The notes: a model not told the origin generated them from the sequence alone. A stretch of DNA of 64,000 bases from Euphorbia lathyris (GCF_963576675.1 NC_088916.1:6339001-6403000), one strand, 5' to 3'. Positions 1-12,845 are shown, counted from the stretch's first letter. Translations and numbers: made by a program.

Positions 1-313
1 ATAAACATATGATTAGATATGAAAATAATTAAAAATATATTGTTTATTGTATGAGTTGGACAAAAAAAATTCAAAATATTTCAACGAATTTATAAATATT
101 AATTTCCAATTCAATTATTAAATCATATGAATATTTTTAACGAATTGATATGCAATTAGTGCAAAATAAAAAACAAAATATATGTGTTTTATAATAATGT
201 CTAAAATTGATCCAACTTGATAATATTATAGGTAAAATTGCTCTTAGCTGCCAACATTGGGGATATAATTGCTCCTAACGATAAACATTAAGGATATTTT
301 TACATCTTATCCC
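1..313. repeat. Right part of TIR element family R1
   Basis: The last 90 bases carry the R1 right terminus (alternating 'gtaaaattgctc' blocks ending in 'ttttacatcttatccc'). The inner part matches the interior of the copies at 2477-3036 and 3075-3637. The left half lies outside the window. R1 is a non-coding element of roughly 0.5-0.6 kb with imperfect inverted termini of about 150 bp. Confidence 0.6.
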
Positions 314-1977
314 TAATTTCTGTGAATTTGTACAAATTATTCAGGTTCATGGCTATGGTTTCTGATTCCTCTGCTTTGTAATTGTTTATTGGGGTGGAAC
401 AGTGCTGGTTATTGAAAGTCTTATCATCTTTCTTTCTTAAATTGGTTGTTTAAAAAAAATTCAGTTGATAATGATTAGAGATTTTTATGGATTTTTTTTA
501 TCAAATCATTAAAAAAATATAATTTATTTAGAGTAAATCCTTTTAACTTTAAGTAAATTTTATATTTGTACATTTTTTCTGACCTAATTAAGTCAATAAA
601 GTAATATATTTTTTAAACAAAATCCATACACCAATTATTAAATTGTTAGATACTTTAAAATTGATTACAACTATAATTAAATTGGAATGTTTGCTAATTA
701 TTTTTAAATATCAAATTTTAATCATTTTTATTGAATTATTTAATTCTATATTTTATTTTATATATCTACAATTTATGTAAAGTTTTATTTTGATAAAAAA
801 ATCATTAACATAATGAAAAATTGAGTTTTACGTAAAATTCTTTCAACTTTAAGTAAACTTTCTATTTTTAGACATAAGTGAAAAATATAAGTTCAATTTA
901 TAAATCTTTAGGATTGTAAGCTCAATTTGTAAATCATTAGGTTTTTTTATTTCTTTAAATTTTATTTTATTTATAAACAATTATTTAGCTTATGATCCAT
1001 GTAATGCATATATTTTGATGTCACGTTAATGACAGTAAAAAAATGCGCATTAAATACTATTCCATCCATGCAATTAATTTATATCCTCACACAATCTTAA
1101 AGAAAGAATGAAATATAAAAATTTAAATCCCTAATCCAAAAGAAATGTATTTTTCATTCGGATTTCAACCCTAATCCTAAAACGTAACATAATGTAATGT
1201 AATAAAAATAAACTCAATTTATAAACGAATTAACTTGTTGGAACTCTAATAGAAGATGAACTCTACAAGAAAGAGAAAAGGAATTAATTGTTTTTTTTTT
1301 GTTGGAAATAAAAAAATAATGAAATAAAAAACTTAAACCGGTGATTAACTTGCTATTGCAAGTTACTAAATTGACACTTTTATCAAGAATACCCATGGAT
1401 GGATAATATCCATTGAGAAATCATCCATATATATATATAACTAATTTCTTAAAATTATACAACTTTTATCTTTTTATTTAAAAATTAAGTTTTTTTTTTA
1501 ATCTCGAAAGTGTAAAAATTGATTTAGGAAAAAAAATAGTACACAAAAGTTAAGAAGATATCTTAAAATATTGAAATTATACTACAAAAATACCAACATA
1601 AACAAAGTTAAGGGACTATCAAATACCGAACCAATATGACTCAAGGCTGAAGTGAGAGACCGGAGGGTCGGAGCCCTCGAGCCCCAGACTGGGTCCGCCT
1701 CTGATTAGACGTTACCTTTACTTTTTCCATAAATGTAATTTCATTTTCAAGCTTTGATTTCATGGAGAAAGCTATTCTCTCCTTCAATTCAATGCAATTC
1801 AGTTTAATCACAAACTTATGAGTTTTCTACATTAGATCCAAGGAAGCAACTCCAAAAATCAAGATACAAGTTTGTTAAACATACAGTCGGAACACTAAAA
1901 ACTTTCATGACGAATGAACTTGCCGGCAGCCTTCAATTTTTCTGGTGATTTTCCATTAAGCAAGCTCTTTATCAGCC
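314..1977. other. Gene-free AT-rich stretch
   Basis: No open reading frame here shows coding character or a recognised motif. The sequence is AT-rich with homopolymer runs. Around 1640-1700 there is a short GC-richer patch that looks like a decayed transposon end, but no second terminus was found. Confidence 0.5.
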
Positions 1978-2060
1978 CAGGGCCGGCCCTGGGTGCTCCG
2001 GTGTAAGGCCCAGAGCTGGAGGGGCCCAATGTTTTTAAAACTAAGATGTCGGTCACCGAT
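1978..2060. repeat. Terminus of a CAGGGCCGGCCC hAT-like element
   Basis: Starts with the palindromic CAGGGCCGGCCCTGGG and continues with GGCCC-rich sequence like the left end of the larger element at 16449. No matching right end was identified. Short plus-strand and minus-strand ORFs over 1895-2322 show no protein family signature. Confidence 0.45.
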
Positions 2061-2476
2061 CTTAGTACTAAATCACTTAATCGAAAAGAGCACGGTGAGA
2101 GGGAACAGAAAGTCAAACCTCAGTGGCCGACTGTCCTTTCGATGTAAACTTAAATCAGAGATTAGGATAATATACCTCTGCCTTTTTCTGATAACTCGCA
2201 TTATTTCTCAATCGATATTCTTGAAGAAAAAATATATTTTGCCTCGTAGATTGAGAATAATGACCAGAATGAATTTTTCTCCTATGAATAAGAACCTTAT
2301 CTTGGGGATAGGATTAATCTGATCACAGAAAAACTGAATTAATATGAGTTTGATTTTAATTTTTTAACCTCGTTCTAGAAATTTTTGCACTAAATGTATA
2401 ATTTCTATCGGAAATAAAAATTTATAGCAGATTTCGCATTACTAGAAACGTTGTTCATTTCAAATAAAAATTGGAA

Positions 2477-3036
2477 TAAGGTGTAAAAATTCCGTAACGT
2501 TTACAGCGAGGAACAATTTTACCTCTAACGTTTAAAATGGAGCAATTTTATTTCTAAAGTTGCAGGCAAGAGTAATTTTACCCATAACATTGATAAGTTA
2601 GGTCAATTTGAGAAATAATTCATCAAACTATTTTCTCAGTCATAAATCTTGTCATCTACACTTCATATGTGAGTTATTTTATCACTCATTAGTAACATAT
2701 CAATTTTGTCACTCATTAGCAACATATCACAACCATATGATTAAATATGGAAAAAATTAAAAAAGATTAAAAAATATATACTATATTTTGTACGAGTTTG
2801 ACAAAAAAATTCAAATATTTTGCCGAATTTAATTTTTATTATTAAATCATAAAAAATGACTTTTTTTTAGAATCAACAGACGTGCAATTGGTACAGAAGA
2901 ATGAACAAAATATCTGCATTTTATAATGATGTCTGAATTGATCCAATTTACTAACTTTAGGGGTAAAAATACATTTAGACGTTAAGGGTAAAATTGCTCT
3001 TGACTGTAAACGTTAGAGGTAGTTTTGCATCTTATC
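2477..3036. mobile_element. TIR element R1, copy B
   Basis: Begins TAAGGTGTAAAAA and ends with the inverted form (ttttgcatctta). Both arms are built of alternating 'caattttaccyctaacgtt' blocks. The interior contains the 'tgcaattggtacag' and 'atgtctgaattgatcc' segments shared with the other copies. No coding capacity. It is separated from copy C by only about 38 bp. Confidence 0.7.
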
Positions 3037-3074
3037 CCAAAAAAATATTATTTTAGCATAGTTTCGTTTATGAG

Positions 3075-3637
3075 TTAATGTGAAAAAATACCCCTAACGT
3101 TTTGGGTCAGGAGCAATTTTATCCCTAGCGTCTAAAATTGTACAATTTTACCCCTAACGTTGGAAGCCAATAGCAATTTTAGCCCTAACGTTGATAAATT
3201 TGGTCAATTTCAGACAGTATTATAAAACACATATATTTTTGTTTCTTATTCTGCACCAATTGCATAACAATTCGTTCTAAAAAAAGGATTTCATGTTTTT
3301 TATAATCTAATAATAGAATTGAAAATTAATATTTATAAATTCAGTGATTTTTTTGTTTAATTCGTACAAAAAGACAGTATTTTTTTATTATTTTTTTCAC
3401 ATCCCAACATATGTTTGTGATTTGTTTCTGATAAAATGACGCACGTGTGAAATGTAAATGACAAAATTCATGACCGAGAAGAAGTTTGATGAATTATTTT
3501 TCAAATTGACCCAATTTATCAACGTTAGGGATAAAATTGCTCTTAGCTTCCAGCATTAAGGGTAAAATTGCATCATGTTAAACGTTGGAGTAAAATTGCT
3601 TTTAACCCAAAATATTAAGGGTATTTTTGCACCTTAA
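3075..3637. mobile_element. TIR element R1, copy C
   Basis: Left arm begins TTAATGTGAAAAAATACCCC and the right arm ends gtatttttgcaccttaa. This is the clearest copy of the family, with four 'cccctaacgt' blocks in the left arm mirrored by 'acgttaggg' blocks in the right arm. Non-coding. The family resembles Mutator-like MITEs, but I could not fix a target duplication for this copy. Confidence 0.75.
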
Positions 3638-4381
3638 CCTCTCGTTTATCTATCCCTCCGAGTGTTTCAGTCTGACTCCACCATACAAGAACCACATCGT
3701 TGAACCCCGTATTCACCAAATTCTAAACTTGTTTTCCATATGTTGTTCTAATTGCCGATATTTTACTACATATATTTGCACACCACATCATTTGTACGCC
3801 GAGCCAATAAATTAATATCACATTACACCTTAATCAATAAAACCTTAACAATGTTATAATTAATTATATTTTTTAGTTAATTATTTATATAAAACTCTAA
3901 ACCCTATATTATAAGCTCTAGACCCCATTTATAAACACATAGACCCTAAATGGTAGGGTAAATAATTTATTAGTCCCTATATTTTTACATAACACGTTGT
4001 TTAGTTCCCGTATTTTAATAACTTTTATTCTATCCAACAGTTTAGTCTTTCAAATATTTGAATATTAAACAGTCTAGTCCCTCTTTATAGTTGAATAAAA
4101 TAAAAACAAATGACTAAATAATATGTTATTAAAATATGGGAATTCAACATTGTATTAAGTAAAAATATAGAAAATAAAATAAATTATTTACTGACGTGAC
4201 ATCAAATTATTAATTCGACACATAAATAACGATTGAGCCGCTTCCTCAGTAAAATTTCACCATTATGCAAAATCTTCCAGTCTACTAAAGCCCAACAAGG
4301 GTCTAAAATTGACTTTTCTTTAATGGGCCGAACCGTACAACGTATAACCTCGAAACAAACCCCTCTAAAATTGCCTCCAAA
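3638..4381. other. Gene-free stretch
   Basis: AT-rich sequence between element R1-C and the R2 element. A 62-codon plus-strand frame (3627-3815) begins inside the R1 terminus and shows no family motif. I see no gene here. Confidence 0.45.
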
Positions 4382-4390
4382 TTATTCAAA

Positions 4391-6231
4391 GGCTTAATAC
4401 ATCATTTGCACCTGAACCTTTAAGAGGAAATTACACAGGAACTCATTTTTGGATTTTTTATTACAAATAAATATCTTCCTTTTTTTATTAATATCAGAGA
4501 ACGGTTTCTCATTCGAAAATATCAGATTTAAATATAATTATTTATAGTTTTGTCAATTAGGAGTTATAGTTAATTTATTTATTTAATTTTTTAAATCAAT
4601 TTCATTCACGTGGCTGGCCACCTATTACTGTTTCTTTCCATTTCTTACATTTTTTGTTTTCCTATTTATTCTGGGAAGCATGTTAGTTCTTAGTTTTCTA
4701 TATTTTTTTTTGTGATTTTGCCTTTGTTGCATCAATTTTAGAAACATACAATCATCTTTTTCCATTTACTGTTTTTTCATTCAAGATTGTTCTTCTGATC
4801 TTCTGCTAAATTCTCGTAAGTGGAAGCTTTTATTTTCTTGATGTATACAGTTGCAGACTGTGATAGCTGAATTTTGGGTTCATTATTCTATTTAATTTAC
4901 CTAAATTTCAGATGAAATTGGAGTTTCTTGTTTTGTTGGGTATCTATAACTACTTTTTTTTTTTTTGTAAAATTTCCATGGCCAATGCTCTGTTTTGTTA
5001 GAACTGTATTTTCTGAATATTGGGTATTTTCTGAACATTTTGCTACCCGATGTATCTTTAACATGATTCTTTAATTGAATGTTGGAAAGTGAAAATGAAT
5101 GTCAACTTTGGCATTGAGTTTGATTTTTTCCATTACCAGCATATGAGAAACGCAGCAGATGAGAAACGCAAGGAAGAAGAAGAAGCTGTGGTTATTTTTA
5201 GTTAACATTTTCTTTCTTTTAATTTTATGTTTCAAATTATTATTAAATATTTTAAAAAGAAATTCACTCCTACTTTAAAGGGATAGGTTGGTTAATGATA
5301 AAAATAGTTAAGATTTTAAATTGATTGACAAATTTGGAATTTTGTTGATAGGATGAATTAAATGTAATAAAACAACTATTTTTTGACATCTATGTAACTT
5401 ACCAACTTTTAAAGTGCCCTCATAGCCCCTTAAAATATTCCGTTAGTCTTCTGAACTTTCATAAAATATAATCAATTAATTAGTCAGTTGCAAAAAAAAA
5501 AAAAGTAAGTTAAAATGAGAAAGATGTATTGCACACGTCTTGAAAAGAGTAAAATGGCCAAAGTCGGGGTATTCGGTTATAACATTAAAAAATACAAGTT
5601 TTACGGTTGATAAAGTAATAACTTCCTTTTTAATCTATTATATGAATTATGTAATAACATTTTAAAGCGTGTGCAACACATCTTCTGCATGCAAGTTACT
5701 TTTTGCCAACCGAATGATTAAGTAATTACATTTTTACCTATTGCAGTCCCTTGGCAGGTCAAGTCAGATAGATACGGATGAAATGTCTGAAACGGTGCTC
5801 GAATACGGAGGTCATCGTTTCTGAAATACATTTTCGAAGAAGGGAATCGGACGGCGGACGCGCTTGCAAGCTTCGGGATCTCAGCTTCAGGCATTCAATG
5901 GTGGAACTCCTCCCCCAGTTTTTGATGTATCTGTAATTCTGTATAATTTCGCTTTTTTTTTAATTTCCTCTCTTCTTGTAAAACAATTTTTCTTTATTTC
6001 ATATTATTTGGGTTTGCCAGGCTAGATCGTTGGAGGTGCCAACCTAGTTGGGATGTCTGATACCTAGACTCACTCAATCCCAATCTTTATTCAAAAAAAA
6101 ATTACATTTTTACATAAGTTCAGTGAACTAACTGAACATTTTATACAAGTTGATGAATCTATCGGAATACTTTAAAATTTTATGTACCAATCAAACTTTT
6201 TGGATAAATTAAGAACACGATGTATTAGGCC
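4391..6231. mobile_element. Mutator-like element R2 with exact 9-bp TSD
   Basis: Termini are GGCTTAATACATCATTT at the left and its inverted form ending 'gatgtattaggcc' at the right. The flanks carry the perfect 9-bp duplication TTATTCAAA (4382-4390 and 6232-6240), the length typical of Mutator-like elements. The interior is non-coding. It contains the segment with 'taatcaattaattagtcagttg' that recurs at 8.3, 10.7 and 16.3 kb, and it has itself received a LINE insertion at 5738-6099. Confidence 0.8.
5738..6099 (+). mobile_element. 5'-truncated LINE, 3' end only, 14-bp TSD
   Basis: A 362-bp insert ending in an A tail (6093-6100) and flanked by the exact 14-bp duplication AATTACATTTTTAC (5724-5737 and 6100-6113). 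Around 5830-5930 a plus-strand frame reads like the C-terminal end of a plant LINE RNase H, including the motif EGNRTADALASFG. This is a typical 5'-truncated retroposition product, inserted into the R2 element. Confidence 0.8.
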
Positions 6232-6240
6232 TTATTCAAA

Positions 6241-7438
6241 TCCACCCAAAAAAATAACATGAACAAGCTTCTCTAAAATTGTATTTTCCGTCAAATTATT
6301 ATTGAATTACGAATCCCTCAAGTGGACTAGTAAAATTAATCTAAACTAATTTTATCTAAGTTTGATATCAATTTGACACTTTAATTTGATGTTTGAAATC
6401 AAATTAGTCTAAAATTACATGGATAGACGTGATGTGTTAAATAAATATCAATTATATACTGACACGTGTCATTTAAATTGATTTGATCTAGATATTCAAT
6501 TAAAGGGCTAAATTGATATTCCAAATTAATATTAGACTAAATTCATCTTATTAACCAACTTGAAAATCTACAATTTAATTAATATATATATATATGAAAA
6601 GAAACATAAATATATTGGGTAAGACATAGATAATAGTCGACGTTTTTCTCTATTTTTTCGCGATAACAGAGGTAAAATATTTCTTATACTGTTTCACTTT
6701 TTACACTTATTTCATCTCACTATATGTTTCGATATAGTACACGAGTCAACATCTCATATCATATATATCATTCTTGTCGATCTTTTCTTCAAGAGGAAGG
6801 CATTGCATGCCCTAAACAACTGGGGAATGATTCCACCATTATGATGTATATTTTTGACGTTCATGTAAGGATCAAGAGTTAGGGATAATGATTTTCATTC
6901 TTAGGATCCAAGTGTTACTTCTACGTAAACCAATTATTTATTTTCCTAATTTTTTTCCAAGTCATCTTTTGCGGGTTTTCAACTCAACGGGGTCTCTCAA
7001 TTTATTCTCTATCTCTGTTTTTGCCTTTAACTTCTTCTAAGGATTTTCGATCCAACTTTTGAAATCTTATTGTTTATTCTTTATCTTTTTTTTTAAGAAT
7101 TGTCGCTAAGGATTTTCATTTTAGCTATATTTTTCTTTATTCTTTTTCTTTTTTTTATTTGAGGGGACCCCTTTTCCCGATGTTGATTAAATGTGTTGTT
7201 TAGTATGTTGTAACGAACGTTGTAATGGAATGTCCATTACAATAGATGTTCATTATCATGTTTGGATTATTCTATTATTTTTATCATAATGGAATTACAA
7301 TTACATCACTCAATTTTTCTTTACAAATTTATGTAATTGAGATTACATAAAAAAAAAATAGGCATGAATTCCCGTTACGACTAGCTCAAATATATTTTTT
7401 ATTATTCATATTTATTATCCATAATTCTTATTAAACAG
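6241..7438. other. Gene-free stretch
   Basis: AT-rich, with T-rich runs at 7080-7150. No coding signature. 7190-7320 contains the mirrored motif 'gttgtaatggaatgtccattacaa', probably one end of a decayed MITE. Confidence 0.45.
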
Positions 7439-7700
7439 TAAAACATAAAATGAGAAAAACATGAAAAATGCGAAGAACGGGGATAATGTGAAAACGGAAA
7501 AACACAAACAACAGTAAAAATGGAAAAATGAGAAAAAACGTGAAACACGTAAAACGAAAAATAAGAAAAAACGCAAAAGATGGGAAAACGTGAAAAAGAG
7601 GGAACCGAAAAATGGAAAAAACATGGAAAACTAGAAACGTAAAAAACACAAAAAAAATATAAAAAAAACGTTAAAACGCGAAAAACAGAAAAAACAAACA
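7439..7700. repeat. Purine-rich A-rich minisatellite
   Basis: About 260 bp made of loosely repeated 'cgtgaaaaa' and 'aaaacgtgaaaa' units, with almost no C or T on the plus strand. The frames over it on the minus strand give Phe/Ser/Val-rich products purely because of the composition, so I do not treat them as genes. Confidence 0.65.
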
Positions 7701-8259
7701 AAAACTAACAAGTTCTTAACCATCGTATATGAATTATGTTTCTATGTATATGAAAATTTGAAAATAATTGAAATTTTTAACTATATTTGATAAAGCAAAC
7801 ATAAATATTGGAATAATTCATATACGATTTTTAATTATGTTATATTACAATAAACCAACCTACCGAATATTTAAATTTCTCCTCAGAAATTCACTTAAAT
7901 AACGGAAAAAATAAAATAAAAGAAGAATTGTGTGTATAGGCTCTGAAGACAAAAGGAGATATCTTTAGCTACAGTAGTAGTAGTACTATTTTCATCTTTG
8001 CTGCTTCTTTTTTAACATGGACCGGATATCACCTAAAGTAGCAGACAAATAAAATAAAATTAAATAAATAAATAAAGACAAACTACTGGTAAAGTGAAAG
8101 AAAGAAATTAATAAAAATATTCTAATTAACATGATGTGATTCTAGAAAAAGCCATAAAAGGATGGAAGGTAAGAAAGTTGCTTCTGATATATGCTGATAT
8201 GCTAAATGATTAATTAATATCTTATTATAAAATGAAAAACCATATAAAAATAAAAATCT
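7701..8259. other. Gene-free stretch
   Basis: AT-rich sequence with no ORF of interest and no clear repeat terminus. A trinucleotide run 'agtagtagtagta' lies near 7974. Confidence 0.4.
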
Positions 8260-8487
8260 AAATACATCATTTGACACACGAACTTGTTCAAAAAATTGTT
8301 CGTCTCCTGAAATTTTAAACTGTCCCGATAGTTTAACTTAAAATATTCTGATAGTCTTTAATTTATTTAAAATAAAGCTAATTAATCACTCAGTTATAAA
8401 ACGTAGGTTGCATACGCCTTAAAATATGATTACATAATTCATAAAATAAATATATTTAAAAAGAAATTCTCGTTTGCTCAACTGTAG
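8260..8487. repeat. Left part of an R2-family element
   Basis: Starts with 'ctaaatacatcatttg' and follows the R2 left half (gaactt, ctcctgaa, 'aattaatcactcagtt'). It breaks off where the R1 copy D begins, so R1 appears to have inserted into it. No right half is evident. Confidence 0.5.
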
Positions 8488-8978
8488 GGATAAAGTACAA
8501 AAATATCTATGATGTGTATAGTCAGAAGCGTTTTACCACATAACGTCAAAAATGATGCAATTTTACTTATAACGTTAGCAAGTTGGGTCAATTCTAGACA
8601 TTATTATAAAATATAGATATTTTGTTTTTTTATTCTGCACCAATTAAACATCAATTGGTTCAAAAAAAAGATTTCATATTTTTTATTTAATAATAAAACT
8701 GGAGATTAATATTTATAAATTTGGTGAAATGTTTGAATTTCTTTATCCAACTTGTACAACAATATATATTTTTAATTTTTTTCACATCTAATGATATATT
8801 TGTGGTCTGTTACTTACTGATTAGTGATAAAAATAACACATATGTGAAGTGTAGATAATAAGATTCATGACCCAGAAGATAGTTTGATGAACTATTTTTC
8901 AAATTGTCCAACTTTTCAACGTTAGGGATAAAATTGCTCCTACCTACAAACATTGAGGGTATTTTTGCATCTTATCTC
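8488..8978. mobile_element. TIR element R1, copy D
   Basis: Left arm starts 'ggataaagtacaaaaat' and the right arm ends 'gggtatttttgcatctta'. It has the same interior as copies A-C. It abuts the Mutator-like element at 8986. Confidence 0.65.
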
Positions 8979-8985
8979 TTTTCTA

Positions 8986-9498
8986 AGGTAAATTACACCT
9001 ATGGCCACTGATTTTACCCATTTTAACATTGTGCACACTGAACTTCAATTCTTAACGGTATGACCACTGAACTTTATACTTTTTGACACCGGTGGCCACT
9101 TAACACCTCAAAATGACTGTTGACAGCCTCAAAATATAAAATTCGAAGAGTTAATAATATTTTAATGAACTTCAATTCTTGAAAATTTTCGTTTGAGGTC
9201 ATTTAGGTGTTGTTTGGTTAGGAGAGAGAGTGAATTTTTAAAAAGAAAAACTCCAAAAAATGTGATTTTGGAAAATAAAAAATGTGGTTTCATGATAAAA
9301 ACCGTTCTGAACAACTTTAATTCTTGAATATTTTCATTTTGAGATTGTTAACGGTCATTTTGGGGAGTTAGTTAAAGCTGAGTCAATATCTGTGTTAAAA
9401 AAACATAAAGTCCAGTGATCATACTGTTAAAAATTAAAGTTTAGTAAGCCATAATGTAAATACGGGTAAAGTTCAGGGGCCATGGGTGTAATTTAGCC
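8986..9498. mobile_element. GGTAAATTACAC Mutator-like MITE
   Basis: Left terminus AGGTAAATTACACCTATGGC and right terminus GTGTAATTTAGCC are inverted repeats. The arms share 'ggccactgaact' blocks with the element at 51951-52372, which has an exact target duplication. The flanks here do not show a clean duplication. Non-coding. Confidence 0.65.
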
Positions 9499-10560
9499 AA
9501 GAAATAATGTATTAGCCAAAAAATAAAATATAAAACCAGAAAAGGAAGAAACCACCAAGAAAAGAACAATAAATAAATATATAAGATTATCATGAGTAGG
9601 GCAAGGCAATGAATGCTATATGATTTAATTGGACAATGAATTGAAAAATATTATTAAATAAAGAAATTAATTGGTTTTTTAAAAAAAATTAAGGGAGTGA
9701 CTGGTGGGTCTATTATTTGAGAAATTAATTAATATAAAAATAATAATAATTATTAATTCAATTATGATATGGTACTAGATATAATAAGATAATATATTAC
9801 ATTAAAATGGAAATTAAGGGTTGGCTACTTGTCCCTTTCATAATGAGGTGTTGATTACCAAAATAAAATAAAATCATCAGTCACAAGTTTTATTTTTAAA
9901 TTTTTCTTCTTTTTTATTATTGTTAATTTGTATTTTTATGATATATACATGAGATGTTGTTTTCATTAGGAGGAAAGGGAGAGATTTAAATGATTTATAT
10001 TAAGAAAACCTAAAATGAGAGGATTAATTTGAAAGAAATCCAAGATGAAGAAATAAAAGAAGGTTAAATACATCGTGATTTCGTCTGCTCATGCTCGGCC
10101 TGTTAGAAAATTAACGAGCCCCATTTTAAACTTGGTGGTTAAACTCTACTGCGATGAAAATACTATAGGGGAGGTTCTGCGGAAAAATAGCTCGACGCTA
10201 AGATGATAAAAAGCTTAATACTCCTCATTCTTATCACTTTTTTAATATGAAAAAAAAAAATGTCATCTTATTCAAACCCTAATTATGAAATCCCCTTTCT
10301 CCCACTCCGCACCTCAGAACGCACCGTCCTTATACAGAGAGAGGCGCTTTCGGATTCAACATCACGTTCGTGAACTGTTCGCGATTTTTGCTCGTGAGCA
10401 GCTCATTATTTCTGTTTATGAACTTCGCTTGCAAACAACTTATCAATTATATTCATTAATTATGTTCATTTGAAAAAATTTTAGCACAAAATTACGTAGT
10501 TTTGAAAGCTATAAAACTAAATTTTACATTTCTCCTTTATAGAAATACTATTATTAAAAA
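9499..10560. other. Gene-free stretch
   Basis: No credible gene. A 62-codon plus-strand frame at 10285-10473 has no recognised motif, no neighbour support and no conserved composition. Confidence 0.45.
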
Positions 10561-10790
10561 GGCTTAAATTATCATTTGCGCTCTGAATTTATCCAGAAAT
10601 TGTGATTGGTCTCTGAACTTTCAAATTGTCTCAATAACGCTAATAACTTCTTTGAAATGTTACAATAGCGCTCTCAACTTAATTAAAATGTAGTTAATTA
10701 ATCACTTGGTTGTAAATATGAAAAGTATATATGAAAAGTATGTTACATGCGCTTTTGAATGTTATTACATAATTCACATAATAAATTAAA

Positions 10791-11614
10791 GGCCTAATAC
10801 ACCAGCTCCCTGAACTAGTCTATAATAGTAGATTGGCTTCCTGAACTTTGCATGTGTCTCACTAGCTCTCTAAACATGCTTATTTCGTATCACCAGCTCC
10901 CTAAACTTGTCCATAAAAATTAATTAGCTCCCTGAACTTTGCAAGTGTTTCACCAGCTCCCTAAACTTGTTTATTCTGTAACAACTAAATACAAAAATCA
11001 TAATACTAAATCGGATTAAGGTGCAAAAATAACCCTAACGTTTTGGTCAGGAGTAATTTTACCCCTAACGTCTAAAATGGTGCAATTTTACCCATAACAT
11101 TAGTAGCCAAGAGCAAATTTATAAATTTTTTGAATTTTTTTGTCCAATTCGTACAAAAGTCAGTATATTTTTTTTTCACATCCCAACATATGTTTGTGAT
11201 TTATTACTGATAAAATGACGCACGTGTGAAGTGTAGATGACAAGATTCATGACCGAAAAGACAGTTTGATAAATTATTTCTCAAATTAACCCAATTTATC
11301 GATATTAGGGGTAAAATTACTCTTGACTTCCAATATTATGGATAAAATTGAATCATTTTAGATGTTAGGGGTAAAATTGCTCTTGACTTCCAATATTATG
11401 GGTAAAATTGCATCATTTTAGATGTTAGGGGTAAAATTACTTCTGGCCAAAACGTTAGGGGTATTTTTGTACCTTAATCAGAGTTAGTATTATGGTTTTT
11501 GTATTTTGTTGTTACATAATAAGCAAGTTTAGAGAGCTGGTGAGACACTTGCAAAGTTCAGGAAGTCAATCTACTATTATGGACTAGTTCAGGGAGTTGG
11601 TGATGTATTAAGCC
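10791..11614. mobile_element. Mutator-like element R3 with exact 9-bp TSD
   Basis: Left terminus GGCCTAATACACCAGCTCCC, with the inverted form 'gagttggtgatgtattaagcc' at the right. The perfect 9-bp target duplication TAAATTAAA lies at 10782-10790 and 11615-11623. The arms contain repeated 'agctccctgaact' blocks. It was split near its centre by R1 copy E. Confidence 0.8.
11016..11477. mobile_element. TIR element R1, copy E
   Basis: Left arm starts TTAAGGTGCAAAAATAACCC and the right arm ends 'tttttgtaccttaat'. The interior is shortened relative to copy C. The right arm contains a local tandem duplication of the 'ttaggggtaaaattrctcttgac' block (11305-11440). Confidence 0.7.
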
Positions 11615-11900
11615 TAAATTAAAACATATTAAAAATGAAGTTCTTACTTGCTAAACCGTAAAATTGATCCTCTCTGATATTAGAATCTCATACTCCATAT
11701 TGGTCGTTTTACTTTTCCAATGCGCATGTAACACAGACTCTGGATGTAGGTTACTCATTTGCAATCGAGTGATTAGTTGACTATATTTTACGCAAGTTGA
11801 GGGGATATCAGGACATTTTATACAAGTTGAGGGAGTTATTTTGGACACTTTAAGCCAATCAAGTTTTTTCACAAATCCATGAGACAAAATGATGTATTAA

Positions 11901-12274
11901 GAGCATCTCCAAGAGACTCTTAGTTCACTCTCTAAAAATAATATAAATAATTGACTCTTAATGATTTAAGAGTGACTAAGACATATCATCTCCAACAATA
12001 CTCCTTATATTCACTCCCTATTTATTGTTTTATCATTAAAATTATTAATTGTTGTTATATTTACCAATAGTGTGAGGAGAGAGACTCCTCAATAATAAAA
12101 TATTAATAAAAAATGAATTAAGAGGCACTAGGAGGTGGAGAGAGTCTCTCTATTAATAGAGATGATGGAGAGGCTGATTTGAGGAGCCACTAAGAGATTG
12201 TTGGGGCTGATTTTTCATTCTCCCTCCTTAAATTTTAAATTAAAAGCCAATTTAAGAGGTCGTTGAAGATGCTT
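11901..12274. mobile_element. PIF/Harbinger (Tourist-like) MITE
   Basis: Left terminus GAGCATCTCCAAGAGACTC and right terminus 'ttgaagatgctt' are inverted repeats, flanked by the 3-bp duplication TAA (11898-11900 and 12275-12277). It is about 374 bp and non-coding. A second, damaged copy lies at 20767-21133. Confidence 0.75.
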
Positions 12275-12280
12275 TAAGTC

Positions 12281-12845
12281 TTAATTATTTTATGTAAAAA
12301 TATTTAATAAATATCAATTTAATACTCATAAATCACGAAAGACCACCTAACGCGTTATGGGTACGGTCAATGGCACCATGGGTGTAATTAACCCGGTATT
12401 CAGCCAAATGAAGAAAGATAAAAAGAGCAGTAGCAAGTGTAGAAGAAGAAAAGCACCTGAAAGCAGAGGTGAAACTGCAAAATTCAGAGACATGCCACGT
12501 GTGTAAATATAATTGGCAGAAACATGCAAAAGTGATGAAGAAAAATCCAGAGTCGTAAGAATGGACTTTGCTAAAAGTTAATGTTACCATTCTCACCAAC
12601 AAGCCTGCCAGTCTCACTCTAAAAAACAAAAACAAAAATAAATAAAAGACATATATAGATCAACCAATCAAATTCATGAAAATATGCATTATTATTTAGT
12701 CAAATTCTATTTTTTTTTATTTTTTTTTTGCTTTTAGGTAACAAATCTAATAATACTGAAATTTTGTAGAATTGAAATGAAAGAAATCACATCAGTCTCC
12801 TCAAGATTGATATATATCACCATTCAGATTCACGGCAGGAATTTT
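12281..12845. other. Gene-free stretch
   Basis: A minus-strand 100-codon frame at 12333-12635 has no recognised domain. 12340-12400 resembles a decayed end of the GGTAAATTACAC family ('ggtgtaattaaccc'). No gene supported. Confidence 0.4.

Larger units (their letters stand above)
10561..12280. mobile_element. R2-family element, outer shell of a nest
   Basis: Left terminus GGCTTAAATTATCATTTG at 10561. The right terminus 'gatgtattaa' is split by a MITE and resumes as 'taagtc' at 12275-12280. It contains R3 (10791-11614), which contains R1 copy E (11016-11477). The assignment of the left and right shells to one element rests on their mirrored sequence. No clear target duplication was seen. Confidence 0.6.

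Noticed and set aside
7402..7701. Overlapping Phe-rich minus-strand ORFs resembling membrane proteins
   Set aside because: They come from translating an A-rich minisatellite; three frames give the same kind of product.
12333..12635. 100-codon minus-strand ORF
   Set aside because: No domain, lies in transposon-end-like sequence, and start and length are compatible with chance.
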